32,248 bases of DNA, from positions 1 through 32,248 of the forward strand of contig NZ_AMXD01000031.1 of NCBI RefSeq assembly GCF_000310185.1, written 5' to 3'. The position numbers and the translations under genes were made by a program. This DNA is from Thauera aminoaromatica S2 (GTDB taxonomy: Bacteria > Pseudomonadota > Gammaproteobacteria > Burkholderiales > Rhodocyclaceae). Every line of letters starts with the position of its first letter. Position 1 is the stretch's first letter. The notes below the pieces were generated by a model. It was not told where the DNA came from. It saw nothing but the letters and a program-made list of their open reading frames with translations, and did no database searches. Shown piece by piece: positions 13,286 through 23,974 of the stretch.

Positions 13286-15133
13286 TCAGTCCGCGTTCAG
13301 CGCCAGTTCGAACAGCTCGCGCTTGAGCACCAGCTGGCGCGGCAGGCGGTCCTGCAGCTTGTCGAACCACTCCTTGTGCGAGTTCAGCTCGGCACGCCAG
13401 GCGTCGGCGTCGACCTTGGTGAGCGCCTCGAACTCCTCGCGGCCGACGTCGGCGCCGTTCCAGTCGAGGTCCTCGAAGCGCGGCATCCAGCCCAGCGCGG
13501 TTTCCTTCGCGGAGATCTTGCCCTTGCAGCGGTCGACGATCCACTTGAGCACGCGCATGTTGTCGCCGAAGCCCGGCCACATGAACTGGCCCTGCTCGTT
13601 CATGCGGAACCAGTTCACGCAGAAGATCTTGGGGGTGTCCTCGACCACGTGGCCCATGCGCAGCCAGTGGTTGAAGTAGTCGCCCATGTGGTAGCCGCAG
13701 AAGGGCAGCATCGCGAACGGGTCGCGGCGCACCACGCCCTGCGCGCCGAAGGCGGCGGCGGTGGTCTCGGAGCCGAGCGTCGAGGCCATGTACACGCCGA
13801 AGTTCCAGTTGAAGGCCTGGTACACCAGCGGCACGGTGGTGGCGCGGCGGCCACCGAAGATGAAGGCCGAGATCGGCACGCCGGCGGGATCTTCCCAGGC
13901 CGGATCGACCGACGGGCACTGGCTGGCCGGCGCGGTGAAGCGCGCGTTCGGGTGCGCGGCCTTGCGGCCGGTTTCCTTGGCGATCTCGGGCGTCCAGTCC
14001 TTGCCCTGCCAGTCGACCAGGTGGGCCGGGGCCTCCTTGGTCATGCCTTCCCACCACACGTCGCCGTCGTCGGTGAGTGCGACGTTGGTGAAGATGATGT
14101 TTTCCTTCAGCGTGGCCATCGCGTTGAAGTTGGTCTTCTCCGAGGTGCCGGGGGCGACGCCGAAGTAGCCGTACTCGGGGTTGATGGCGCGGAACTTGCC
14201 GTCGGGGCCGGGCTTGATCCAGGCGATGTCGTCGCCGACGGTGGTGATCTTCCAGCCGTCGAAGGACTTCGGCGGGATCAGCATGGCGAAGTTGGTCTTG
14301 CCGCAGGCCGACGGGAAAGCGGCGGCGACGTAGGACTTCTCGCCTTCGGGGGACTCGACGCCGAGGATCAGCATGTGTTCGGCCAGCCAGCCCTCGTCAC
14401 GCGCCATGGTGGAGGCGATGCGCAGCGCGAAGCACTTCTTGCCGAGCAGGGCGTTGCCGCCGTAGCCCGAGCCGTAGGACCAGATCTCGCGCGTCTCGGG
14501 GTAGTGCACGATGTACTTGGTGGTCGGGTTGCACGGCCAGCGGCTGTCCTTCTCGCCCTGGGCGAGCGGGGCGCCCACGGTGTGCACGCAGGGCACGAAC
14601 TCGCGGTCGGTGCCGAGCACCTCGACCGCACCGCGGCCCATGCGGGTCATGATGCGCATGTTGGTGACGACGTAGGGGCTGTCGGAGATCTCGACGCCGA
14701 TGTGGGCGATCGGGCTGCCGAGCGGACCCATCGAGAACGGGATCACGTACATGGTGCGGCCGTGCATGCAACCCTTGAACAGGCCGTTCAGGGTCTCGCG
14801 CATCACTTCCGGGGCTTCCCAGTTGTTGGTCGGGCCGGCGTCCGCCTTGTCCTGCGAGCAGATGAAGGTGCGGTCCTCGACGCGGGCGACGTCGGAGGGG
14901 TCGGACCAGGCGAGGAAGGAGTTCTTGCGCTTTTCCGGGTTCAGCTTGATCAGCATGCCGGATTCGACCATCTCGGCGCACAGGCGGTCGTACTCCTCCT
15001 GCGAGCCGTCGCACCAGACCACGCGGTCGGGCTCGGTGAGCGCGGCGATCTCGCCGACCCACTTCTTCAGGCCTTCGTGGCGGACGTATTCGGGGGCAGC
15101 GGCGATGGCCGCCTGGGCGTGGTTCTGAGACAT
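13286..15133 (-). CDS. pckG: Phosphoenolpyruvate carboxykinase (GTP)
   Basis: This 615-residue enzyme converts oxaloacetate and GTP to PEP, CO2 and GDP, the entry to gluconeogenesis. The GTP-type P-loop FPSACGKTN is at residues 273-281 and the metal-binding GDDIAW at 300-305. Other class signatures are HVGAPL-like ([19 protein letters not shown]), [22 protein letters not shown] and [16 protein letters not shown]. The length is normal for the family. The ATG at 15133 (MSQNHAQ) follows a GGGAG site; the longer open frame upstream reaches into the maeB leader. It is divergent from maeB, sharing a 388-nt intergenic region, so the two enzymes of the PEP-pyruvate-oxaloacetate node may be co-regulated. 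Confidence 0.97.
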   Translation of the reverse strand: MSQNHAQAAIAAAPEYVRHEGLKKWVGEIAALTEPDRVVWCDGSQEEYDRLCAEMVESGMLIKLNPEKRKNSFLAWSDPSDVARVEDRTFICSQDKADAGPTNNWEAPEVMRETLNGLFKGCMHGRTMYVIPFSMGPLGSPIAHIGVEISDSPYVVTNMRIMTRMGRGAVEVLGTDREFVPCVHTVGAPLAQGEKDSRWPCNPTTKYIVHYPETREIWSYGSGYGGNALLGKKCFALRIASTMARDEGWLAEHMLILGVESPEGEKSYVAAAFPSACGKTNFAMLIPPKSFDGWKITTVGDDIAWIKPGPDGKFRAINPEYGYFGVAPGTSEKTNFNAMATLKENIIFTNVALTDDGDVWWEGMTKEAPAHLVDWQGKDWTPEIAKETGRKAAHPNARFTAPASQCPSVDPAWEDPAGVPISAFIFGGRRATTVPLVYQAFNWNFGVYMASTLGSETTAAAFGAQGVVRRDPFAMLPFCGYHMGDYFNHWLRMGHVVEDTPKIFCVNWFRMNEQGQFMWPGFGDNMRVLKWIVDRCKGKISAKETALGWMPRFEDLDWNGADVGREEFEALTKVDADAWRAELNSHKEWFDKLQDRLPRQLVLKRELFELALNAD

Positions 15134-15521
15134 GTGTACAGCTCTCCCGTGCTGTGATGCGAAACCATTCCCGTCGGTCGGCCATCGTTGTTGCAGGGGC
15201 TGCCTGGCCGGCGGGCTGCATGGGCGCCCGTGGCGGGCGCTCCGACCTCCGCTCGCGAGCGCCACTCGGGCAGATCGCCAACGGTTGAGCCCATAATTAT
15301 GCCATGGCCGGCACGCGGCCATGAATGCGATCGTAACGATCGGTGTGATGCAGTCCGCCTGCCGCGACGGACCCTCACGGGCGCGGTATACGTAATTTTC
15401 ACATCGCAGATTTTGTTTTCGTAATGCGAAAATAAGCGGGTCCGCGGTATGCTTGTGCCGTTGACGCGCGGCGCGCCGGCATGGCGCCCGTCCCACACCC
15501 AAAAGACCAAGGAGGAAGACC
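15134..15521. promoter_or_regulatory. Divergent pckG/maeB control region with palindromes
   Basis: This 388-nt AT-richer gap contains CATAATTATG (15292-15301), CGATCG-TAA-CGATCG (15328-15342) and TTTTCG-TAATG-CGAAAA (15416-15432). For maeB, TTCACA (15398-15403) with CGTAAT 16 nt on is a possible promoter overlapping the last palindrome. For pckG, CATAAT on the minus strand (15296-15301) could be a -10. AGGAGG precedes maeB. The palindromes are clear; the regulators are unknown. Confidence 0.5.
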
Positions 15522-17795
<2,274 letters not shown>

Positions 17796-17816
17796 GCGAA
17801 GCCGCGCCCGCCGCCC

Positions 17817-18026
17817 GATCGCGACTTGCGTCGCTCCCACCGCGCCGGTTTTCCGTGGGAGCGACGCCAGTCGCGATCGCGGCGCTTCCGCACCGACCAC
17901 GCCCCTCGCCACCGCACCGTCCGATCGCGACTTGCGTCGCTCCCACCGCGCCGGTTTTCCGCCCGATCGCGACTTGCGTCGCGCCTACCGCGCCGGTTTT
18001 CCGTGGGAGCGACGCCAGTCGCGATC
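17817..18026. repeat. REP-like cluster 3: five copies in two similar blocks
   Basis: Copies lie at 17817-17840 (+), 17855-17878 (-), 17923-17946 (+), 17965-17988 (+) and 18003-18026 (-). The block 17817-17922 recurs with few changes at 17965-18070. It includes a linker CGCGCCGGTTTTCC between plus and minus copies and a second linker (GCTTCCGCA, then GACCACGCCCCTCGC) after the minus copy. Two minus copies have a GCCA loop instead of GCAA. Together with its outer linkers it fills the gap between maeB and the patatin gene. Confidence 0.85.
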
Positions 18027-18144
18027 GCGGCGCTTCCGCATCGACCACGCCCCTCGCTACCGCACCGCGCCCGCGCATTCCTTCCTTGTCCGGTCGGCCT
18101 GCGCTGCGCGAAGCTGACGCCATCCCATGGCCGGAGGCGGGCGG

Positions 18145-19290
18145 ATGAGCGCGGACGAAGGGCGGGCGGCGTTGGTGCTGACCGGGGGTGGCGCGCGCGC
18201 CGCCTACCAGGTCGGCGTGCTGGCTGCGGTCCGCGAACTGCGCGGCAAGCGCCCCGGCAACCCCTTCCCGATCCTGTGCGGCACCTCGGCGGGGGCGATC
18301 AACGCGGTCGCGCTCGCCGTGCACGCGGGCGACTTCGGCCGTGCGGTGCGGCACATCCAGCGCGTCTGGCGCAGCCTGCACGTGGATCAGGTGTACCGCG
18401 TCGATCCGCTCACGCTCTTCGGCAGCGGCCTGCGCTGGGGCGCGGCGCTGTTCGGCGGCTGGCTGGTGCGGCAGACGCCACGCTCGCTGCTCGACAACAC
18501 GCCCTTGCGCGGCCTGCTCGAGCGCGTGCTCGACTTCCCCGCGATCGAGGCCGCGATCGGCCGCGGCGACCTGCGCGCGCTCAGCGTCACCGCCTCGGGC
18601 TATTCCTCCGGCGAGAGCCTCGCCTTCTTCCAGGGCGCGCCCGAGCTGCAGCCCTGGCGGCGCGCGCAGCGCCTGGGCGTGCGCGCCGAGCTCGACGTCT
18701 GCCACGTGCTGGCGAGCGCGGCGCTGCCCTTCGTCTTCCCCGCGGTGAAGATCCATCGCGAGTATTTCGGCGACGGCTCGATGCGCCAGCTCGCGCCGGT
18801 GAGCCCGGCGATCCACCTCGGCGCCGACCGCATCCTGGTGATCGGCGCCGGACGCACCGCCGAGGAGGGGAGAGTGCGTGCAGCGGGCGGCTACCCGTCG
18901 CCGGCGCAGATCGCCGGCCACGCCTTGTCGAGCATCTTCCTCGACACCCTCGAGGTCGATCTCGAGCGCCTCGCGCGCATCAACGACACGGTGGGCCGCC
19001 TCGACGAGGCCCGCCGCGCCGAGGCGGGGATCGCGCTGCGTCCGCTCGAGTGCCTGGTGATCCAGCCCTCGCAGCGCCTCGACATCATCGCCGCGCGCCA
19101 TGCGCACAGCCTGCCGGCACAGCTGCGCATCGTGCTGCGCGGGCTGGGCACCTTTCGCCGCGAGGGCTCGACCCTGCTCTCCTACCTGCTTTTCGAACCG
19201 AGCTTCACGCGCGCGCTGATCGAGCTCGGCTATCATGACGCGATGACGCGCGCCGGCGAACTGCGCCGCTTCCTGCGCATCGACTCCTGA
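18145..19290 (+). CDS. Patatin-like phospholipase
   Basis: This 381-residue protein has the complete patatin catalytic set: oxyanion-hole glycines in TGGGARAAYQVG (13-24), the nucleophile Ser48 in GTSAG, and Asp210 in FGDGSMRQLAP. It should hydrolyse acyl chains from phospholipids or other lipids with a Ser-Asp dyad. No signal peptide or transmembrane segment is seen, so it is probably cytoplasmic or peripheral, as for RssA-type proteins. The ATG at 18145 is favoured by GGAGG 7 nt upstream over the in-frame ATG at 18127. It appears to be monocistronic, lying between a REP cluster and the pbpG promoter. Confidence 0.92.
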   Translation: MSADEGRAALVLTGGGARAAYQVGVLAAVRELRGKRPGNPFPILCGTSAGAINAVALAVHAGDFGRAVRHIQRVWRSLHVDQVYRVDPLTLFGSGLRWGAALFGGWLVRQTPRSLLDNTPLRGLLERVLDFPAIEAAIGRGDLRALSVTASGYSSGESLAFFQGAPELQPWRRAQRLGVRAELDVCHVLASAALPFVFPAVKIHREYFGDGSMRQLAPVSPAIHLGADRILVIGAGRTAEEGRVRAAGGYPSPAQIAGHALSSIFLDTLEVDLERLARINDTVGRLDEARRAEAGIALRPLECLVIQPSQRLDIIAARHAHSLPAQLRIVLRGLGTFRREGSTLLSYLLFEPSFTRALIELGYHDAMTRAGELRRFLRIDS

Positions 19291-19366
19291 CCCGGGGCGG
19301 GGGTGGCGAGCGGACTCGCCGGCGACGCCGCTGCGGGAGTAGAATTCCGTCAGAGTTGGAAACAAC

Positions 19367-19395
19367 TTGAAATCCATTTCGTATCTGCCTATTTT
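19367..19395 (+). promoter_or_regulatory. Candidate pbpG promoter
   Basis: TTGAAA (19367-19372) and TATTTT (19390-19395) are 17 nt apart, in a locally AT-rich stretch about 55 nt before the pbpG start. Confidence 0.6.
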
Positions 19396-19449
19396 TTAAA
19401 GCAGAACGCCTCGAATCCGCCTTCCACCGCTCTCCGTCCCGTCGCCATC

Positions 19450-20616
19450 ATGAAAGTTCGCCCCCTGATCGCCGCGATTGCCGCGATGTTCGCGCTGCAG
19501 TCCGGCATGGCCATCGCAGCCCCGAAGGCATCCGGCAAGGCTGCGACGAGCAAGGTTTCCAAGCCGGCCGCGAAGAAGGCCGCGGCCACCGCCCCGGTGC
19601 GCAAGGCCGCCGTCAAGCCCGCGCCGAAGAAGGGCGTCGTGGCCAAGGCCACGGCGTCCGACACCAAGGCGGCCCGTTCCGCCAAGGCTGCGACCCGTGC
19701 GTCCGCCAACGCCCGCGGCAAGGCGCCGACGATGCGGGTGAGCCTGCGCAAGCCGGCGGTCGCCGCCGCCGCGCTCGCCGCCCCCGCCGCGGTGCTCGCC
19801 GACGAACCGGATACCCCGGTCGCGCTCGACGGCAGCGGCATGCCCGTGCTCGCTTCGAACGCCTTCTACGTGATCAACCAGCGCACCGGCGAGGTGCTGC
19901 TCGAGCGCAACGCCACCGAAGTGTTGCCGATCGCCTCGATCACCAAGCTGATGACCGCGATGGTGGTGCTCGATGCGGGGCTGAGCCTGTCCGAGCCGAT
20001 CGAGATCAACGACGCCGACATCGACCAGCTCAAGGGCACCGGCTCGCGGCTCGCGCTCGGCACCACGCTGTCGCGCGAGGAGATGCTGCAGCTCGCGCTG
20101 ATGTCGTCCGAAAACCGCGCGGCCTCGTCGCTGGCCCGCCACTATCCGGGCGGCGAGGCCGCCTTCGTCGACGCGATGAACGTCAAGGCGCGCCTGCTCG
20201 GGCTGTGGAACACCCGCTTCCATGACAGCACCGGGCTCAACCCGGCCAACGTCTCCAGCCCGCGCGACCTCGCCAAGATGGTCGCAGCCTCGGCGTCCTA
20301 CCCGCTGATCCGCGAGTTCTCCACCGCGCACGAGCGCTACGTGCCGGTGCACGGCCGCATGCTGCGCTTCGGCAACACCAACTCGCTGGTGCGCAGCCCG
20401 GAATGGACGATCAGCGTGTCCAAGACCGGCTACATCTCCGAGGCGGGGCGCTGCCTGGTCATGCAGACCTGGCTGCACCAGCAGCCGGTGGTCATGGTGC
20501 TGATGGATTCCTCCGGCCGCTACACCCGCACCGCCGACGCCAAGCGCGTGCGCAAGTGGCTCGAACAGACCGCTCCCCAGCGCCTGGCGGCCGCACCGCA
20601 GGGCGCGGGCGGCTGA
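19450..20616 (+). CDS. pbpG: D-alanyl-D-alanine endopeptidase / PBP7-like penicillin-binding protein
   Basis: This 388-residue periplasmic serine peptidase has an N-terminal signal (cleaved near residue 24), then an unusual Lys/Ala-rich low-complexity stretch (about 26-105), then a peptidase S11 domain. The active-site motifs are Ser163-x-x-Lys166 (SITK), Ser220-x-Asn222 (SEN) and Lys325-Thr-Gly (KTG). PBP7-type enzymes cleave D-Ala-mDAP cross-links in peptidoglycan. The ATG at 19450 was chosen because the signal peptide starts there; a longer frame runs through the promoter. The basic linker could bind anionic wall polymer or nucleic acid; that is inference. Confidence 0.92.
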   Translation: MKVRPLIAAIAAMFALQSGMAIAAPKASGKAATSKVSKPAAKKAAATAPVRKAAVKPAPKKGVVAKATASDTKAARSAKAATRASANARGKAPTMRVSLRKPAVAAAALAAPAAVLADEPDTPVALDGSGMPVLASNAFYVINQRTGEVLLERNATEVLPIASITKLMTAMVVLDAGLSLSEPIEINDADIDQLKGTGSRLALGTTLSREEMLQLALMSSENRAASSLARHYPGGEAAFVDAMNVKARLLGLWNTRFHDSTGLNPANVSSPRDLAKMVAASASYPLIREFSTAHERYVPVHGRMLRFGNTNSLVRSPEWTISVSKTGYISEAGRCLVMQTWLHQQPVVMVLMDSSGRYTRTADAKRVRKWLEQTAPQRLAAAPQGAGG

Positions 20617-20639
20617 GCTTCCCGATTACGCAGGTCGAA

Positions 20640-20676
20640 CGACGCGGGGCCGCCCGGTGGGGCAGGCCCCGCGTCG
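20640..20676 (+). terminator. Likely terminator of pbpG
   Basis: A perfect 12-bp stem CGACGCGGGGCC/GGCCCCGCGTCG has a 13-nt loop, 23 nt after the pbpG stop, with only a short T-run (CGTTTG). Confidence 0.65.
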
Positions 20677-20774
20677 CGTTTGCGGGAGCGCGCGTCCGCG
20701 CCGGGCAGCACGGTGCAGGCGGCGTCGAATGCGGCGCTCGCGGGCGGCCCGTGGCACCCGCGACTGCAGGGCGG

Positions 20775-20816
20775 TTGATCTTCGTCAATGGAGCCGGGCA
20801 GGGCGCTCACTAAGCT
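20775..20816 (+). promoter_or_regulatory. FNR/ANR-type site and class II promoter for iorAB
   Basis: TTGAT-CTTC-GTCAA (20775-20788) matches the FNR consensus TTGAT-N4-ATCAA at 9 of 10 positions. A -10-like TAAGCT lies at 20811-20816. If that hexamer is used, the start is near 20823 and the site centre is at -41.5, the class II activation position. This suggests induction when oxygen is low. Confidence 0.7.
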
Positions 20817-20856
20817 CGCGGGTTCCGACCCCGAACCCACCAGAGAGGATCTCCCC

Positions 20857-22731
20857 ATGGGTGCTGCCCTGCCCGAAACCGCCCCGAGCCGCCTGTTCCT
20901 GTCCGGCAACGAGGCCGTGGCGCTCGCCGTGCGCGACGCCGGCTGCCGCGTCGCCGCCGCCTATCCGGGCACGCCGGCGACCGAGATCCTCGAGGAGCTG
21001 TCGCGCTTTCCCGACCTGTACACCGAATGGTCGGTGAACGAGAAGGTCTCGCTCGAGGTCGCGCTCGGCGCCTCGATGGTGGGCGCGCGCGCCTTCTGCG
21101 CGATGAAGCACGTCGGCCTCAACGTCGCCGCCGACGCGCTGATGACCATGACCGTCACCGGCACCGAAGGCGGCCTCGTGATCGCGGTCGCCGACGACGT
21201 CGGCATGTCCTCGTCGCAGAACGAGCAGGACTCGCGCTTCTGGGCCCGCTTTGCCCACCTGCCGCTGTTCGAGCCCGCCGACGCGCAGGAGTCCTACGAC
21301 ATGGCGCGCGAGGCCTTCGCGGTGTCCGAGCGCTTCCGCTGCCCGGCGATCGTGCGCCTGACCACCCGCATCTGCCACGTCAAGGGCCGCGTCGTCGCGG
21401 GCGAGCGCGAGGCCCACGAGCCCGCCGGCTTCGTCAAGGATCCGCAGCGCTGGGTCATGGTGCCCGGCCACGCCAAGCCGCGCGTGGCGCTGATGTACGA
21501 GCGCGAGGAGGCCTTGCGCGCCGCCTCCGCGCAGAGCCCGTTCAACCTGCTCGTCGAGGGCAGCGACCGCCGCATCGGCTTCGTGACCTCGGGCCCGGCC
21601 TACATGCACGTGCGCGAGACCTTCCCCGACGCGCCGGTGTTCAAGCTCGGCCAGTCCTACCCGCTGCCGCTCGAGCGCCTGCGCGAGTTCGCCGCCGGCG
21701 TCGACCAGCTCCTGGTGGTCGAAGAGACCGAGCCCCTGGTCGAAAGCGAGCTGCGTGCCGGCGGCATCGCCTGCACGGGCAAGGACGTGCTGCCGCGCGT
21801 CGGCGAGCTCTCGCCCGACCGCCTGCGCCCGGCCGTGGCCCGCCTGCGCGGCGAGGAAATCCCAGTCACCGCGCAGCCCCGCCTGGTGCCGCAGCAGGTC
21901 TTCCCGCGCCCGCCCACCATGTGCGTCGCCTGTCCGCACCTGGGCATCTATTACACCCTCGCGCAGCTGCGCAACCTCACCATCTCGGGCGACATCGGCT
22001 GCTACACCCTGGGCGCCGGCCACCCCTGGAACGCGCTCGACACCTGCATCTCGATGGGCGCCTCGATGGGCGTGGCACTCGGCATGGACAAAGGCCGCGG
22101 CCAGGCCGACGCCAAGAAGGCGGTGATCGCCGTGATCGGCGACTCCACCTTCATGCACATGGGCATGCAGGGCCTGCTTGACATCACCTGGAACCGCGGC
22201 AACGTCACCGTGCTGCTGCTCGACAACCGCGCGGTGGGCATGACCGGCGGCCAGGACAACCCCGGCACCGGCCGCGACATCCACGGCGAGAGCGCGCAGC
22301 GGGTCGACTTCGCCAAGCTGTGCGAGGCGCTGGGGGTGAAGAAGGAGCGCATCCACACGCTCGACCCCTACGAGCTGCCGACGCTGTTCAAGACCCTGCG
22401 CGAGGAGATCAAGATCCCCGAGCCCTCGGTGATCATCACCGACCGCCCCTGCGTGCTGATCGACCACTACAAGCCGACCCAGCCCTACAAGGTGATCGCG
22501 GATAAGTGCACCGGCTGCGCCAACTGCATCGACGTCGGCTGCCCGGCGATCCACGTCACCCGGCGCGAGACCCAGGTCAAGCCCTCGGGCAAGGAAGTCG
22601 AGCTCGCCTTCGTGCGCATCGAGACCTCCGCCTGCACCGGCTGCGGCCTGTGCGTGCAGCCATGTGCGCCCGAAGCCATCGTCCATGCCCTGCCGGAGCA
22701 TCCGGTGAAGTTCCTGCACGCCAAGGTCTGA
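20857..22731 (+). CDS. iorA: Indolepyruvate:ferredoxin oxidoreductase, alpha subunit
   Basis: This 624-residue subunit binds thiamine diphosphate and iron-sulfur clusters. It oxidatively decarboxylates aryl pyruvates (from Trp, Phe, Tyr) to aryl-acetyl-CoA, reducing ferredoxin. The N-terminal pyrimidine domain has AAYPGTPATEILEEL and MKHVGLNVAADALM. The middle TPP domain has GDIGCYTLGAGHP, GDSTFMHMG and LLLDNRAVGMTGGQDNPGTG. Two 4Fe-4S motifs close the protein: CTGCANCIDVGCP at 551 and CTGCGLCVQPCAP at 593. The ATG at 20857 follows GAGAGGAT. iorB follows after 10 nt. In denitrifying Rhodocyclales this feeds phenylacetate-type degradation; that role is inferred. Confidence 0.95.
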   Translation: MGAALPETAPSRLFLSGNEAVALAVRDAGCRVAAAYPGTPATEILEELSRFPDLYTEWSVNEKVSLEVALGASMVGARAFCAMKHVGLNVAADALMTMTVTGTEGGLVIAVADDVGMSSSQNEQDSRFWARFAHLPLFEPADAQESYDMAREAFAVSERFRCPAIVRLTTRICHVKGRVVAGEREAHEPAGFVKDPQRWVMVPGHAKPRVALMYEREEALRAASAQSPFNLLVEGSDRRIGFVTSGPAYMHVRETFPDAPVFKLGQSYPLPLERLREFAAGVDQLLVVEETEPLVESELRAGGIACTGKDVLPRVGELSPDRLRPAVARLRGEEIPVTAQPRLVPQQVFPRPPTMCVACPHLGIYYTLAQLRNLTISGDIGCYTLGAGHPWNALDTCISMGASMGVALGMDKGRGQADAKKAVIAVIGDSTFMHMGMQGLLDITWNRGNVTVLLLDNRAVGMTGGQDNPGTGRDIHGESAQRVDFAKLCEALGVKKERIHTLDPYELPTLFKTLREEIKIPEPSVIITDRPCVLIDHYKPTQPYKVIADKCTGCANCIDVGCPAIHVTRRETQVKPSGKEVELAFVRIETSACTGCGLCVQPCAPEAIVHALPEHPVKFLHAKV

Positions 22732-22741
22732 GGAGGCCGCC

Positions 22742-23356
22742 ATGACTATCACCAACATCGCGGTTTGCGGCATCGGCGGCCAGGGTGTGATGACCGCCAC
22801 CGAGATCCTCGCCGAGGCGGCGCTGTCGCTCGGCTTCGACGTCAAGAAGACCGAGGTCGCCGGCATGAGCCAGCGTGGCGGGGTGGTGACCTCGCATCTG
22901 CGCTTCGGTCCGCAGGTGCTGTCGCCGCAGATCATGCCGGGCGAGGCCGACCTGCTCGTCGGCTTCGAGGCCGCCGAGGCGCTGCGCTGGGCGCACATGC
23001 TCAAGCCGGGCGGGATCGCGCTGGTCAACCAGGGTCGCTTCGTGCCGCCGGTGGTGACGATCGGCCTCTACGACTACCCCGAGGACCCGATCGGCGAGAT
23101 GCGCAAGCTCGGGCTGGCGGTGTTCGATTTCGACGCCAGCGCGCTCGCGCTGCAGCTCGGCAACATCCGCCTCGGCAACACCGTGATGCTCGGCGCCATG
23201 TCCGACCGCCTGCCCTTCCCGGCCGACGTGCTGCGCAACGCGGTGCTGGCGCGCTTCGGCGCCCGCAAGCCCGAGCTGCTGGAGCTCAACCGCCAGGCCT
23301 TCGAGCTCGGCCGCGCCGCAGTCGCCCAGCGCGCCCCCGCCCCGGCCACCGCCTGA
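22742..23356 (+). CDS. iorB: Indolepyruvate:ferredoxin oxidoreductase, beta subunit
   Basis: This 204-residue protein is the gamma-type domain partner of IorA (pyruvate ferredoxin/flavodoxin oxidoreductase catalytic family). It shows CGIGGQGVMTATEILAEAA, KKTEVAGMSQRGGVVTSHLRFG and the SPQI-PGEADLLVGFE segment. With IorA it forms the active heteromer. GAGGAGG lies just before the ATG, and the 10-nt gap to iorA indicates one operon. The C-terminal tail is short and Ala/Pro-rich. A REP array begins about 40 nt after the stop. Confidence 0.95.
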   Translation: MTITNIAVCGIGGQGVMTATEILAEAALSLGFDVKKTEVAGMSQRGGVVTSHLRFGPQVLSPQIMPGEADLLVGFEAAEALRWAHMLKPGGIALVNQGRFVPPVVTIGLYDYPEDPIGEMRKLGLAVFDFDASALALQLGNIRLGNTVMLGAMSDRLPFPADVLRNAVLARFGARKPELLELNRQAFELGRAAVAQRAPAPATA

Positions 23357-23385
23357 CCCATCGCGGCGCGCAACGCATCCGGCTA

Positions 23386-23907
23386 TCGGTGTCTTGCCGT
23401 GGGAGCGACGCAAGTCGCGATTGCAGCCGCATCCGGCCTTCGGTGTCTTGCCGTGGGAGCGACGCAAGTCGCGATTGCAGCCTTTCCGCCTCGACCACGC
23501 CTGTCGCCGCCGCAGCGCGGGATCGCGACTTGCGTCGCTCCCACATCCCACCCCGGGCGCCGTGGTTTTCCCACCTCCCACCCCGGGCACCGTGGTCTTC
23601 CCGCACCGGGCCTCGGCGCGTCGGTGTTCGGTCGCAACGCATCCGGGTGTCGGCGTTCGCGCCACGCGTCCGGGTGTCGGTGTCTTGCCGTGGGAGCGAC
23701 GCAAGTCGCGATTGCAGCCGCATCCGGCCTTCGGTGTCTTGCCGTGGGAGCGACGCAAGTCGCGATTGCAGCCTTTCCTCCTCGACCACGCCTGTCGCCG
23801 CCGCGGCGCAGGATCGCGACTTGCGTCGCTCCCACATCCCACCCCGGGCGCCGTGGTTTTTCCACCTCCCACCCCGGGCGTCGTGGTCTTCCCGCACCCG
23901 GCCTCGG
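23386..23907. repeat. REP-like cluster 4 inside a duplicated 231-bp segment
   Basis: Six REP-like copies lie at 23399-23421 (-), 23453-23475 (-), 23521-23544 (+), 23690-23712 (-), 23744-23766 (-) and 23812-23835 (+). The segment 23386-23616 recurs almost unchanged at 23677-23907, 291 bp later, so this is a local duplication. Each copy also contains a tandem CACCCCGGGC unit of about 30 bp. The remainder to 23974 has no gene, only a small GCCCG/CGGGC hairpin at the iclR stop. Confidence 0.87.
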
Positions 23908-23974
23908 GGCATCGGTGTCCGCGTGCAGACCTTGCGGCTTTCGCCGCTGCGAGGGGGGCTGCCCGCAAGCGGGC

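Noticed and set aside
17796-18126. An intrinsic terminator for maeB.
   Set aside because: Only REP hairpins without T-runs are present, so any termination role would be speculative.
23399-23835. A regularly repeated array that could suggest a CRISPR.
   Set aside because: The repeats occur in both orientations with conserved linkers rather than unique spacers of constant length, and no cas gene is present.
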